The position numbers were made by a program, and so were the translations under genes. Shown here one piece after another: positions 1 through 9,477 of a stretch of 64,000 nucleotides of DNA (positions are counted from its first letter, which is position 1; every line of letters begins with the position of its first letter). A model generated the notes under the pieces. It worked only from the letters and a program-made list of their open reading frames with translations, made no database searches and had not been told where the DNA came from. Source of the stretch: Rhodoferax sp. (GTDB lineage: Bacteria; Pseudomonadota; Gammaproteobacteria; Burkholderiales; Burkholderiaceae_C); the NCBI GenBank assembly GCA_029866205.1, contig JARWZT010000007.1, forward strand, positions 1-64,000, written 5' to 3'.

Positions 1-323
1 CCATATGCAGCGGAGAGGTGGCAATAAAAGTGTGAATCCGAGCGCTTTGCGCCCCCTTGAGCGCCTCGGCAGCGCGCGCAATATCACGGTCGTTGGCGCG
101 GGCCAGCGAGCACACGGTCGACTCCTTGATGGTGTTGGCAACCAGTTGCACCGCTTCAAAATCGCCATTCGAACTCGCGGCGAAACCCGCCTCAATCACA
201 TCCACCCGAAGTCGTTCCAACTGCCGCGCAATGCGAACTTTTTCGTCGCGGGTCATGGACGCGCCGGGTGACTGCTCTCCATCGCGCAGGGTGGTATCAA
301 AAATGATGAGTTTGTCGGACATT
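1..323 (-). CDS. leuA: 2-isopropylmalate synthase, N-terminal part (cut by window edge)
   Basis: First enzyme of leucine synthesis: condenses acetyl-CoA with 2-ketoisovalerate. The visible 107 residues start [20 protein letters not shown], the signature of the HMGL-like TIM barrel that binds the catalytic metal through the Asp of DTTLRDGEQ. The gene reads leftward and continues past base 1, so about four fifths of the usual 510-560 residues are missing only because of the window edge. It lies 52 bases downstream of pssA on the same strand, the usual Burkholderiales order ilvI-ilvH-ilvC-pssA-leuA, which places leucine synthesis next to production of its precursor 2-ketoisovalerate. Confidence 0.95.
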
Positions 324-375
324 GTGCTTCTCCAGATTACCTATTCCACCCGAGCCCGAACTGGGGCCTAGTGCA

Positions 376-1191
376 TTAGCGGTGCATGCCGCGCTCGTCC
401 GGTTCGTCGGTCGAGGTGCTGATCACGCTGGTGTGAATGCCTTTGAACTTGCGCACGGCGTAAACAATGTAGCCGCTCATGCCATACGCCACAAAGACGC
501 CAAACATGACGGTTGGCGGGTCAATATTGACCACGGCGATGCCCAGCGCAATCATGACGATGACCGCAAACGGCACGCTTTGCTTCATGCTCACGTCCTT
601 GAAGCTGTAAAAAGGAACGTTGGTGACCATGGTGAGCCCGGCATACAAAACCCATGCAAAAACAAACCAGGCCACGCTGGCCGCGGGAATGCCGCGGTCG
701 GTACACCACCACATGAATCCTGCCACCAGGGCGGCGGCGGCGGGGGACGGCAGGCCCTGAAAATAGCGCTTGTCCACCACATGGGTATTGACGTTAAAGC
801 GCGCCAGCCGCAGCGCGGCACAGGCGCAATACACGAAAGCGGCAAACCAACCCCATTTGCCCAAGCCCTTGAGCACCCAGACATAAGAAATCAGTGCCGG
901 TGCCGCACCAAAGGACACCATGTCCGAGAGCGAATCCATTTGTTCGCCAAAGGCACTTTGGGTGTTGGTCATGCGCGCGACCCGACCGTCTAGGCTGTCA
1001 AGCACCATGGCACAAAAGACACCGATGGCAGACTGGACAAACTGCCCTTCCATCGCCATCACAATCGCGTAAAAGCCGCCAAACAGCGCGGCCAAGGTAA
1101 ACAGGTTTGGCAGGACGTAAATGCCCTTGCGTCGTTTACGCACCAAAACGGGCTCCTCGGAATCCGTCCCCGCATCCAATCCATCGTCCAT
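376..1191 (-). CDS. pssA: CDP-diacylglycerol--serine O-phosphatidyltransferase
   Basis: Inner-membrane enzyme making phosphatidylserine, precursor of phosphatidylethanolamine, from CDP-diacylglycerol and serine. The CDP-alcohol phosphatidyltransferase motif is complete: D65, D68-G69, A72-R73, G82, D86 and D90 (pattern DxxDGxxAR-x8-GxxxDxxxD). Several hydrophobic membrane spans follow, and the length (271 residues) suits the bacterial type II family. A charged Asp/Glu-rich N-terminus precedes the first span. It sits between ilvC and leuA; the strong hairpin after ilvC (1255-1282) suggests at least partial transcriptional separation from the ilv genes. Confidence 0.95.
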   Translation of the reverse strand: MDDGLDAGTDSEEPVLVRKRRKGIYVLPNLFTLAALFGGFYAIVMAMEGQFVQSAIGVFCAMVLDSLDGRVARMTNTQSAFGEQMDSLSDMVSFGAAPALISYVWVLKGLGKWGWFAAFVYCACAALRLARFNVNTHVVDKRYFQGLPSPAAAALVAGFMWWCTDRGIPAASVAWFVFAWVLYAGLTMVTNVPFYSFKDVSMKQSVPFAVIVMIALGIAVVNIDPPTVMFGVFVAYGMSGYIVYAVRKFKGIHTSVISTSTDEPDERGMHR

Positions 1192-1254
1192 ATCAGTTCT
1201 CCTGCCTCAATGCGCCAGTGTACGCCGCACAAGCGGCCGCTGGCTTCCATAAAT

Positions 1255-1282
1255 GTCAAAGGCCACCGAAGTGGCCTTTGAC
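1255..1282 (-). terminator. Perfect 12-bp hairpin with UUCG tetraloop after ilvC
   Basis: Arms GTCAAAGGCCAC and GTGGCCTTTGAC pair perfectly. On the minus (transcribed) strand the loop is TTCG closed by C-G, the exceptionally stable cUUCGg tetraloop. It lies 18 bases after the ilvC stop and is followed only by ATTTATGG, so there is no real U-run. It may be a 3' stabiliser or weak attenuator between ilvC and pssA rather than a full terminator. Confidence 0.7.
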
Positions 1283-1300
1283 AGCGACGCAGCAGTCCGC

Positions 1301-2374
<1,074 letters not shown>

Positions 2375-2378
2375 TCAG

Positions 2379-2400
2379 GGCGAAACACGCGTGCTTCGCC
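2379..2400 (-). promoter_or_regulatory. Inverted repeat in the ilvH-ilvC gap
   Basis: The + strand arms GGCGAAACACG (2379-2389) and CGTGCTTCGCC (2390-2400) are complementary except for one position that becomes a G-U pair in RNA. In the minus-strand transcript this folds into a compact stem-loop about 60 bases before the ilvC start. There is no U-run. It could be an mRNA processing or stability element or a protein-binding site; no function can be assigned from sequence. Confidence 0.4.
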
Positions 2401-2463
2401 ATCACTGTCCGAACGCGCTGAGCATGCCAAAAGCACGCGCCCGGAAAACTCAGGGGTAACTGG

Positions 2464-2955
2464 TTAGACGCGCAAAATGCGCTCACCACGTCCAATGCCG
2501 CTGGAACCCGTGCGTACGGTTTCCAAAATGGCGCCGGCCTCGATGGCCTGCAAAAACGCATCGTTTTTAGACTGGTCGCCGGTCAACTCAATGGTGTAGC
2601 TCTTGTCCGTCACGTCGATGATGCGACCGCGAAAGATATCGGCCATGCGCTTCATTTCTTCGCGCTCCTTGCCCACCGCGCGCACCTTGACCATCATCAG
2701 CTCACGCTCAATGTAGGGACCTTCAGTCAAATCAACCACCTTGACCACCTCAATCAGACGATTCAAATGCTTGGTGATTTGTTCAATCACGTCATCCGAA
2801 CCCGTGGTCTGGATGGTCATGCGCGACAAACTGGGGTCTTCGGTCGGCGCCACCGTCAGCGACTCGATGTTGTAGCCACGGGCCGAAAACAGGCCCACCA
2901 CCCGGGACAAGGCGCCGGGTTCGTTTTCCAGCAAAACTGCAATGATGTGTTTCAT
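2464..2955 (-). CDS. ilvH: Acetolactate synthase small (regulatory) subunit
   Basis: Regulatory partner of the catalytic subunit encoded just upstream; binds valine through ACT domains and stimulates activity. The N-terminal ACT domain begins MKHIIAVLLENEPGALSRV (residues 1-19), with the typical NEPGALSRVVGLFSARGYNIESL core; a second ACT-like half follows. The length (163 residues) is that of E. coli IlvH. The gap to ilvI is 117 bases and contains a hairpin (2986-3007). Confidence 0.96.
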   Translation of the reverse strand: MKHIIAVLLENEPGALSRVVGLFSARGYNIESLTVAPTEDPSLSRMTIQTTGSDDVIEQITKHLNRLIEVVKVVDLTEGPYIERELMMVKVRAVGKEREEMKRMADIFRGRIIDVTDKSYTIELTGDQSKNDAFLQAIEAGAILETVRTGSSGIGRGERILRV

Positions 2956-2985
2956 AAGCGTAGATTCCTCTTTTCGCTGCCCTCC

Positions 2986-3007
2986 CCCTGACGCGGTAAC
3001 GTCAGGG
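2986..3007 (-). promoter_or_regulatory. 8-bp hairpin in the ilvI-ilvH gap
   Basis: CCCTGACG (2986-2993) and CGTCAGGG (3000-3007) pair perfectly around a 6-base loop. It lies 66 bases downstream of the ilvI stop in the direction of transcription and 31 bases before the ilvH start. No U-run follows on the minus strand, so it is more likely an mRNA stability or processing hairpin than a terminator. Confidence 0.4.
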
Positions 3008-3072
3008 CTTGGCAGGCAATAGATTCGTCAATAAAAAATAATGGGAGTGAGAGCGGTCGGCGCAGCGTTCGA

Positions 3073-4848
3073 TTAAAGGTCTTCTGCGCCGAGCAGCATT
3101 TCGGTAATGCCCTTGCCGGCTTGCACCATGGGGAACACATTTTCGGTAGGGTCCGTGCGGAAATCCATGAAAACGGTGCGGTCCTTCAGGCGGCGTGCCT
3201 CGCGCAATGCGGGCTCCACGTCCTCCGGGCGTTCAATCAGCATACCCACATGGCCGTAGGCCTCGGCCAGCTTCACAAAATTGGGCAGGGCGTCCATGTA
3301 GCTGTGGCTGTAACGGCCTTCGTAGTCAATCTCCTGCCACTGCCGAACCATGCCCAGATAGCGGTTGTTCAGCGCACAAATCTTTATCGGCGTGTTGTAT
3401 TGCAGGCAGGTTGAAAGCTCCTGGATGCACATTTGCACCGAACCCTCGCCCGTGATGCAGAAGACTTCGCTGTCAGGTTTGGCCAGCTTGATGCCCATGG
3501 CATAGGGAATGCCCACGCCCATGGTGCCCAGGCCGCCCGAATTGATCCAGCGACGCGGCTCGTCAAACTTGTAGTACTGCGCCGCCCACATTTGGTGCTG
3601 GCCCACGTCTGAGGTGATGTAGGTGTCAGCGTCCTTGGTCATGTTCCACAGGGTCTCGACCACGTACTGCGGCTTGATGACGTCGCCTTTGCCCAGGCTG
3701 TACTTCATGCAGTCACGTTTTCGCCAACTTTCAATCGTGTCCCACCATGCGCCAAGCGCATTGGTGTCGGGCTTCACACTGCTTTCCTTGATCATTGCAA
3801 TGAGTTCCAGCAGCACTTCCCTCACGTCGCCTACGATCGGAATATCCACCTTCACACGCTTGGAGATGCTGGACGGATCGATGTCAATGTGGATGATCTT
3901 GCGTTCGTTCTGCGCGAAATGTTTGGGGTTACCAATCACGCGGTCATCAAAACGGGCACCAACCGCAAGCAACACATCGCAGTTTTGCATCGCGTTGTTG
4001 GCCTCGACTGTGCCGTGCATGCCCAGCATGCCCAGAAACTTCCGATCGCTTGCAGGGTATGCACCCAGCCCCATCAAGGTGTTGGTGCAGGGGTAACCCA
4101 GCATGTCGACCAGCGTACGCAACTCGGCTGAGGCATTGCTCAAAAGCACACCGCCGCCAGTGTAGATATAGGGGCGCTTGGCAGTCAGCAACAACTGCAG
4201 TGCCTTACGGATCTGGCCACCATGGCCCTTGCGCACCGGGTTGTAGGAACGCATTTCCACGTTGGCAGGGTATCCGGCGTAGGGAACTTTCTTGAACGAA
4301 ACATCCTTTGGAATATCGACGACCACCGGGCCAGGGCGACCACTGCGGGCGATATGGAAGGCTTTTTTCATGGTCTCAGCCAGGTCGCGCGCGTCCTTGA
4401 CCAAGAAATTGTGTTTGACGATGGGGCGCGTGATACCCACGGTATCGCACTCCTGGAAGGCATCCAACCCAATGGCATGGGTCGGCACCTGCCCGGTGAT
4501 GATCACCATCGGAATACTGTCCATATAGGCGGTGGCAATACCGGTTACGGCGTTCGTAACGCCAGGGCCGGAGGTGACCAAAGCGACGCCTACGTCACCC
4601 GTGGCACGTGCATAGCCGTCGGCCGCATGCACCGCAGCTTGTTCATGGCGAACCAAAACGTGCTGAATGGTGTCCTGCTTGAAAAAAGCATCGTAAATAT
4701 GCAGGACCGCACCGCCGGGGTAGCCCCAGATGTACTTGACCTGCTCCGCCTGGAGGGCCTTGACAAGAATCTCTGCTCCGCGGAGCTCGGGGGTTGCCGC
4801 GGCGTCGGCAGCAGCGGCAGACGCCATTTCGGCTTTTGATAATTCCAT
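3073..4848 (-). CDS. ilvI: Acetolactate synthase large (catalytic) subunit
   Basis: ThDP-dependent condensation of pyruvate with pyruvate or 2-oxobutyrate, committing step of Val/Leu/Ile synthesis. E69 in RHEQAA is the conserved glutamate that activates ThDP. The C-terminal ThDP-Mg motif reads GEGSVQM around residue 468 and closes with LNN; the usual GDG Asp is Glu here, a variant I recall from other proteobacterial enzymes of this type, so I do not regard it as a defect. Length 591. The start ATG at 4848 has AAAGG seven bases upstream. First gene of the operon with ilvH, ilvC, pssA and leuA; no Leu/Ile/Val-rich leader peptide is visible upstream. Confidence 0.96.
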   Translation of the reverse strand: MELSKAEMASAAAADAAATPELRGAEILVKALQAEQVKYIWGYPGGAVLHIYDAFFKQDTIQHVLVRHEQAAVHAADGYARATGDVGVALVTSGPGVTNAVTGIATAYMDSIPMVIITGQVPTHAIGLDAFQECDTVGITRPIVKHNFLVKDARDLAETMKKAFHIARSGRPGPVVVDIPKDVSFKKVPYAGYPANVEMRSYNPVRKGHGGQIRKALQLLLTAKRPYIYTGGGVLLSNASAELRTLVDMLGYPCTNTLMGLGAYPASDRKFLGMLGMHGTVEANNAMQNCDVLLAVGARFDDRVIGNPKHFAQNERKIIHIDIDPSSISKRVKVDIPIVGDVREVLLELIAMIKESSVKPDTNALGAWWDTIESWRKRDCMKYSLGKGDVIKPQYVVETLWNMTKDADTYITSDVGQHQMWAAQYYKFDEPRRWINSGGLGTMGVGIPYAMGIKLAKPDSEVFCITGEGSVQMCIQELSTCLQYNTPIKICALNNRYLGMVRQWQEIDYEGRYSHSYMDALPNFVKLAEAYGHVGMLIERPEDVEPALREARRLKDRTVFMDFRTDPTENVFPMVQAGKGITEMLLGAEDL

Positions 4849-5125
4849 GTTGAACCTTTGTGAATTTCTCTAACGAAAGACCTTGGGTGCCCCTTGGCAG
4901 ACACTTGTGGCATCGCCGCGGGACTTGAGGTCAAGGCCATGGACGCATTGAATGCTGCGCCGGACCGAGACCCGTTTGCGTTTGAGTTGCAACGCGCATT
5001 ATCGCATTCCCGCCAAGGAGGGCGACGCGACCCCTACGCCAGTGCAATAATCGAGGCACTCAAAGCCGCCCAAAAATTGCAATTAATGGTGAAAACCCCG
5101 CCTGTTAACCGTTTGGTGACCGCAC
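4849..5125. other. Divergent intergenic region between ilvI and a sigma factor gene
   Basis: A 277-base region holding the ilvI leader on the minus strand and the leader of the sigma factor on the plus strand. On the plus strand an open frame runs from ATG 4939 (GAGG nine bases upstream) to a stop at 5134-5136, 65 codons, overlapping the TTG start of the sigma gene. It could be a small coupled upstream ORF. No clear terminator, tRNA or branched-chain leader peptide is seen. Confidence 0.35.
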
Positions 5126-5692
5126 TTGGCTTCTGAACAAGAGCTCGACGCGTTTTTGCGAAGCGTTGAGAAACGGGCGTTCAAGCGCTCGCTGTACCAC
5201 GTCAGAAACCAGGAGTCGGCGCTGGACATTGTTCAGGACAGCATGATGAAGCTGGCCCAACACTACGGGCACAAACCGGTTGAAGAGCTGCCCATGCTCT
5301 TCCAGCGTATTTTGACCAACAGTACGCTGGACTGGTTCCGGCGCCAAAAGACCCAAAACGCCTTGTTCACCCGATTGGGGGACTTTGAATCTGCAGAGGA
5401 CGGCGGGGAATTTGACTTGCTGGAAACTTTGTTGCAAAACGATGAGGTAAATCACACCAGCAACCCCCAAAATCAAGCAGAACGGGCACAAACTTTGCGT
5501 ACCATTGAAGACGAGATTCAGGAGCTCCCGGCACGTCAACGGGAGGCCTTCCTGATGCGTTATTGGGAAGAAATGGATGTTGCAGAAACCGCCAGCGCCA
5601 TGGGCTGTTCGCAGGGAAGCGTGAAAACGCACTGTTCCCGGGCGGTAGCCGCCTTGTCAAAAGCATTGAGAGCCAGAGGAATATTTTTATGA
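5126..5692 (+). CDS. ECF-like RNA polymerase sigma factor
   Basis: 188-residue sigma-70 family protein with only regions 2 and 4. Region 2 covers about residues 20-75 (ALDIVQDSMMKLAQ, ending FRRQK), and region 4 about 135-180 with the helix-turn-helix ETASAMGCSQGSVKTHCSRAV. The likely start is TTG at 5126, since TGA is in frame 9 bases upstream and no ATG occurs before region 2. It has no clear ribosome site of its own. It overlaps the next gene by ATGA, and that gene encodes a short single-span membrane protein in the position where anti-sigma factors often lie. Its regulon is unknown. Confidence 0.85.
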   Translation: MASEQELDAFLRSVEKRAFKRSLYHVRNQESALDIVQDSMMKLAQHYGHKPVEELPMLFQRILTNSTLDWFRRQKTQNALFTRLGDFESAEDGGEFDLLETLLQNDEVNHTSNPQNQAERAQTLRTIEDEIQELPARQREAFLMRYWEEMDVAETASAMGCSQGSVKTHCSRAVAALSKALRARGIFL

Positions 5693-6117
5693 ACCGTCAA
5701 ATTACGCCATTTGCCACACCGCACCGCCAGATGGACCAATTCGGCGCACGGGTTGCGAGCCAGCTTGACGATGCAGCTCGGCAGTTACCCCATGACGTGC
5801 TGGAACGGCTGCGCGCCGCGCGCACGCAAGCGCTTGCGCACCGTCGCGTCGCGTCCACCGTGGCCGCGCCCGTGGTGCTGGCGCAGGGTGCGTCAGCCGC
5901 CTTGGGCGCAGGTTCGGGTTTTTGGGGCCGGGCAGCAAGTTGGCTGCCCTTGGTGGCCCTCACCGTGGGTTTGCTGTGTATTGGCACCTTGCAGGAGGAG
6001 ATGCGCGCCTCCGAAATTGCGGAAGTGGATGCCGAATTGCTCACCGGTGACTTGCCGCCTACTGCCTATACCGACCCTGGCTTTACCCAGTACCTCAAAT
6101 TCGGAGCGCAAGACTGA
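5689..6117 (+). CDS. DUF3619-like single-span membrane protein, possible anti-sigma factor
   Basis: 142 residues: a soluble N-terminal half (1-80) rich in Arg, Ala and Gln, then one hydrophobic span at about 84-101, then an acidic tail. The start overlaps the sigma factor stop as ATGA, implying translational coupling. Resembles the DUF3619 family found beside ECF sigma factors in Burkholderiales. By topology and position it may tether and inhibit the sigma factor, but no zinc-binding anti-sigma motif (HxxxCxxC) is present, so this role is inference only. Confidence 0.75.
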   Translation: MNRQITPFATPHRQMDQFGARVASQLDDAARQLPHDVLERLRAARTQALAHRRVASTVAAPVVLAQGASAALGAGSGFWGRAASWLPLVALTVGLLCIGTLQEEMRASEIAEVDAELLTGDLPPTAYTDPGFTQYLKFGAQD

Positions 6118-6151
6118 TGCGCCTGATTGGCCTGCGTTTGGTTGGTGCCGG

Positions 6152-6829
6152 ATGACCTTGATTGACATGCAAAAGTCTCGTTCAGTGTTCGCTGCATTGG
6201 CCTTGGTGCTAGGCGCAACTGCATGCGCGATCGCACAGACGGACACCCCGCCGGCGTCCCAGAAACCTGCGGCACCGGTGATCGCGCCTTTGCCACAAAT
6301 TGCCGTTCCTGGCTTGGCTTGGAACACATTAAGCCCGGCCCAACAAGAGGCGCTAGCACCGCTGGCCGCCATCTGGCCGATGCTCTCTTCGGCCCACCAG
6401 AACAAGTGGCTTGCCCTGGTGCAGAAATACCCTGAAATGGCAGAAGCCGATAAGGCGCGCCTGCACAGCCGCATGGTGGACTGGACCGCGCTCAGCCCCA
6501 AGGACCGAGAACTGGCACGGCTGAATTTTGCCGAGACCAAAAAACTCTCCAATGATGCGCGCGTAGCCAACTGGGAAGCCTACCAGGCGCTACCCGACAG
6601 CAAGAAGCAACAACTGCTCGATGCCGCACCCAAAAAACCGGTCGGGGCCGCCGTTACCATCAAGCCCGTCCCCAACAGAAAAATGGCGGAGGTCCCGGTG
6701 ACCCGCAAAACGCCTGAACCAGTGCGGGCTGCGGTCAGCCAGCGGGCCATGGTCAACCGCTATACCCTTCTGCCACAAAACCCCAATACCAAAGACAGCC
6801 TGCAAGCGCCTGCCCCGCTGCCAAAATAG
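6152..6829 (+). CDS. DUF3106 family exported protein
   Basis: 225 residues. An N-terminal signal peptide runs to about ATACAIAQ; if translation starts at the second ATG (6167) the signal is more compact. The mature protein carries DUF3106 character: repeated short helical segments with WxxLSPxQQ- and WxxLSPKDRELAR-type phrases (for example WNTLSPAQQEAL and WTALSPKDREL), then a Lys/Pro-rich tail. Periplasmic; molecular role unknown. It follows the membrane protein gene by 34 bases and appears to be the third member of the sigma factor operon, so an envelope-stress function is a reasonable but unproven guess. Confidence 0.8.
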   Translation: MTLIDMQKSRSVFAALALVLGATACAIAQTDTPPASQKPAAPVIAPLPQIAVPGLAWNTLSPAQQEALAPLAAIWPMLSSAHQNKWLALVQKYPEMAEADKARLHSRMVDWTALSPKDRELARLNFAETKKLSNDARVANWEAYQALPDSKKQQLLDAAPKKPVGAAVTIKPVPNRKMAEVPVTRKTPEPVRAAVSQRAMVNRYTLLPQNPNTKDSLQAPAPLPK

Positions 6830-6908
6830 GGCGTCCAAGCGGGCGAATTTCATTCGCCCTGATTTTTGCCGTAATCTTCGGCGCACGCTCCCCAACGCAC
6901 CCCCTGCA

Positions 6909-7406
6909 ATGATGCCGAACGATTTCACTACCCCCACCCTCATGCGGCGCATGGCCTGCTGGCTTTATGAAGGCATGCTGCTGTTTGGCGTGGTTTTTAT
7001 TGCGGGTTATCTCTTTGGCACCCTGAGTCAAACGCGTAACGCCATGGACAACCGCCACGGCCTTCAGGCATTTTTGTTTCTGGTGTTTGCGATTTACTTT
7101 GTCTGGTTCTGGTCCAAAGGCCAAACCCTGGCCATGAAAACCTGGCACATCCGCGTGGTGGACACCCACGGACTGCCCATTACCCAGCAGCGCGCGTTGG
7201 GCCGCTACGTGCTCTCTTGGGTTTGGATTTTGCCGCCCCTGGCCATCATTTGGCCTTTAGGCCTGAGCGGCGGCGAGACCAGTGTGTTGTTTTTGGGCTG
7301 GGTGGCCGTGTGGGCCATCCTCAGCCGCTTTCAACGCGAGGGGCAGTTTTGGCACGACGTTTGGGCTGGCACGCGACTGGTCAACTCAGAGCCACTGAGC
7401 CGCTAG
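6909..7406 (+). CDS. RDD family membrane protein
   Basis: 165 residues with three to four hydrophobic spans. The family is recognised by an Arg in the first span (RRMACWLYEGMLLFG), a central WFWSKGQTLAMKTWHIRVVD segment with the conserved GQTLGMK-like turn and Asp, and an aromatic C-terminal span. RDD proteins are membrane proteins of largely unknown function; some have been linked to Na+(Li+)/H+ exchange. It lies 79 bases after the DUF3106 gene and ends 13 bases from convergent glnB. Confidence 0.85.
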   Translation: MMPNDFTTPTLMRRMACWLYEGMLLFGVVFIAGYLFGTLSQTRNAMDNRHGLQAFLFLVFAIYFVWFWSKGQTLAMKTWHIRVVDTHGLPITQQRALGRYVLSWVWILPPLAIIWPLGLSGGETSVLFLGWVAVWAILSRFQREGQFWHDVWAGTRLVNSEPLSR

Positions 7407-7419
7407 ATCCAGTGCAGAC

Positions 7420-7788
<369 letters not shown>

Positions 7789-9465
7789 TCAGGCACGAAA
7801 CCGATTGGTAATAGGATAACGCCAATCCTTGCCAAAGCTTCGGTGGCTCACCCGAATTCCAATGGGTGATTGGCGGCGCTTGTATTCGTTGATCTGGATG
7901 AGGCGCGTCACCTTTTCCACATCGGCCTGGGCAAATCCTTCGGCCACCAATTCGGCAATGCTGGCATCGTTTTCCATATAACGCTCGATGATGGCATCGA
8001 GCACCTCGTAGGGCGGCAGGCTGTCCTGGTCGGTTTGGTCGGCGCGTAATTCGGCGCTGGGCGGTCGGGTGATGATGCGTTCGGGGATCGGTTGCTCGCA
8101 GGTGCCGTAGGGGTTGTGCGCATTGCGCCAGCGTGCCATGGCAAATACGCGGGTCTTGAGCAAGTCTTTGATGACGGCAAAGCCACCGGCCATGTCGCCG
8201 TACAAAGTGCAATAGCCGGTGGCCATTTCCGATTTGTTGCCCGTGGTCAGCACGATGCTGCCAAACTTGTTGCTCAAGGCCATCAGCAAGGTGCCGCGAA
8301 TGCGGGCCTGGATGTTTTCTTCGGCCGTGTCCTCTGGGCGACCTGCAAAGTCAGACGCCAACGAGGCCTTGAAGGCCTCAAATTCCGGCTCAATGGAGAT
8401 TTCATCGTAGCGAACGCCCATGCGCTGCGCCATCTCGCGCGCATCCAGCCAGCTGATGTCCGCGGTGTAAGGCGAAGGCATCATCACGGTGCGCACCTTG
8501 TCGGCACCCAATGCGTCGACGGCAATCGCCAGCACCAGTGCCGAATCAATGCCGCCCGACAAACCCAAGAGCGCCCCAGGGAAACGGTTTTTACCCAAAT
8601 AGTCGCGCACGCCCAGCACCAGCGCGTCCCACAAGTCGGCCTCTGGCGAGCGCTCTGGCGCCAGCGGACCCGTCCAGTGGGCGGCGGTGCCCTGCCCGTG
8701 CAGCGCCACGTCCAACAGCGCCTCCTGAAAGCTCGGAGCGCGTCCCGCCACTGCGCCATCGGCATTCATGGCGAACGAATGGCCTTCAAACACCAGCTCG
8801 TCCTGGCCTCCCACCAAATGGGCATACACCAGCGGCAGGCCGGTGGCGCGGGCACGGTCGGCCATCACGACCTCGCGCTGGTAGCCCTTGCCCAGATGAA
8901 AGGGCGAGGCATTGATCACTGCCAGCACCTGCGCACCCGCCGCTTGGGCCAGCTGGGCGGGTTCTTCAAACCAAGCGTCCTCGCAAATCAAGAGCCCCAC
9001 CTTGACCCGGGCACCCGCCTCGCCCGCCTCAAAAACGCACGCGCCATGGCCAGGTACAAAATACCGGCGTTCGTCAAACACTTGGTAATTGGGCAGCTCG
9101 CGTTTGGCGTAGGTGGCCACGACCTGGCCTTCACACAGCACACTGGCGCAGTTAAAACGCTCCTGCACGGCCACTGACGGCGTGCGGCGCTCGCCGCCCT
9201 GCGGGTGGCCCACCACCACCGTCATGTCTTTTAACCCGGCGAGCTGCTGGGTCAGGGCTTTCAGGGCATCATCACAGGCCCGCATGAAGGCCGGGCGCAG
9301 ATACAGGTCTTCGGCCGCATAGCCACACAAGGACAATTCGGGCGTCAACAACAAACGGGCCCCTTGGGCGTGGGCTTGTTGGGCGGCCCAAACAATTTTT
9401 TGAACGTTGCCCGCAAAGTCCCCGACGGTGAAGTTGAGTTGCGCGACGCAAATTTTGAGAGTCAT
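7789..9465 (-). CDS. nadE: Glutamine-hydrolysing NAD+ synthetase
   Basis: Last step of NAD synthesis: amidates nicotinate adenine dinucleotide using ammonia channelled from glutamine. The N-terminal nitrilase-type glutaminase domain has the triad E43 (TPELSLCGY), K121 (AKRELPNY) and C161 (LLICEDAW). The C-terminal synthetase has the P-loop SGGIDS at 302-307. 558 residues from the ATG at 9465; longer upstream reading in frame is not conserved-looking. The start lies only 12 bases from the start of the divergent gene at 9478, so its promoter must lie inside that coding sequence. Followed by glnB. Confidence 0.95.
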   Translation of the reverse strand: MTLKICVAQLNFTVGDFAGNVQKIVWAAQQAHAQGARLLLTPELSLCGYAAEDLYLRPAFMRACDDALKALTQQLAGLKDMTVVVGHPQGGERRTPSVAVQERFNCASVLCEGQVVATYAKRELPNYQVFDERRYFVPGHGACVFEAGEAGARVKVGLLICEDAWFEEPAQLAQAAGAQVLAVINASPFHLGKGYQREVVMADRARATGLPLVYAHLVGGQDELVFEGHSFAMNADGAVAGRAPSFQEALLDVALHGQGTAAHWTGPLAPERSPEADLWDALVLGVRDYLGKNRFPGALLGLSGGIDSALVLAIAVDALGADKVRTVMMPSPYTADISWLDAREMAQRMGVRYDEISIEPEFEAFKASLASDFAGRPEDTAEENIQARIRGTLLMALSNKFGSIVLTTGNKSEMATGYCTLYGDMAGGFAVIKDLLKTRVFAMARWRNAHNPYGTCEQPIPERIITRPPSAELRADQTDQDSLPPYEVLDAIIERYMENDASIAELVAEGFAQADVEKVTRLIQINEYKRRQSPIGIRVSHRSFGKDWRYPITNRFRA

Positions 9466-9477
9466 GAACCAGAAACC

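Noticed and set aside
3400..3460. GEG in place of GDG in the ThDP motif of IlvI as a lost catalytic residue
   Set aside because: The acidic metal ligand is conserved in character and, as far as I recall, GEGS occurs in other proteobacterial acetolactate synthases; all other motifs are intact.
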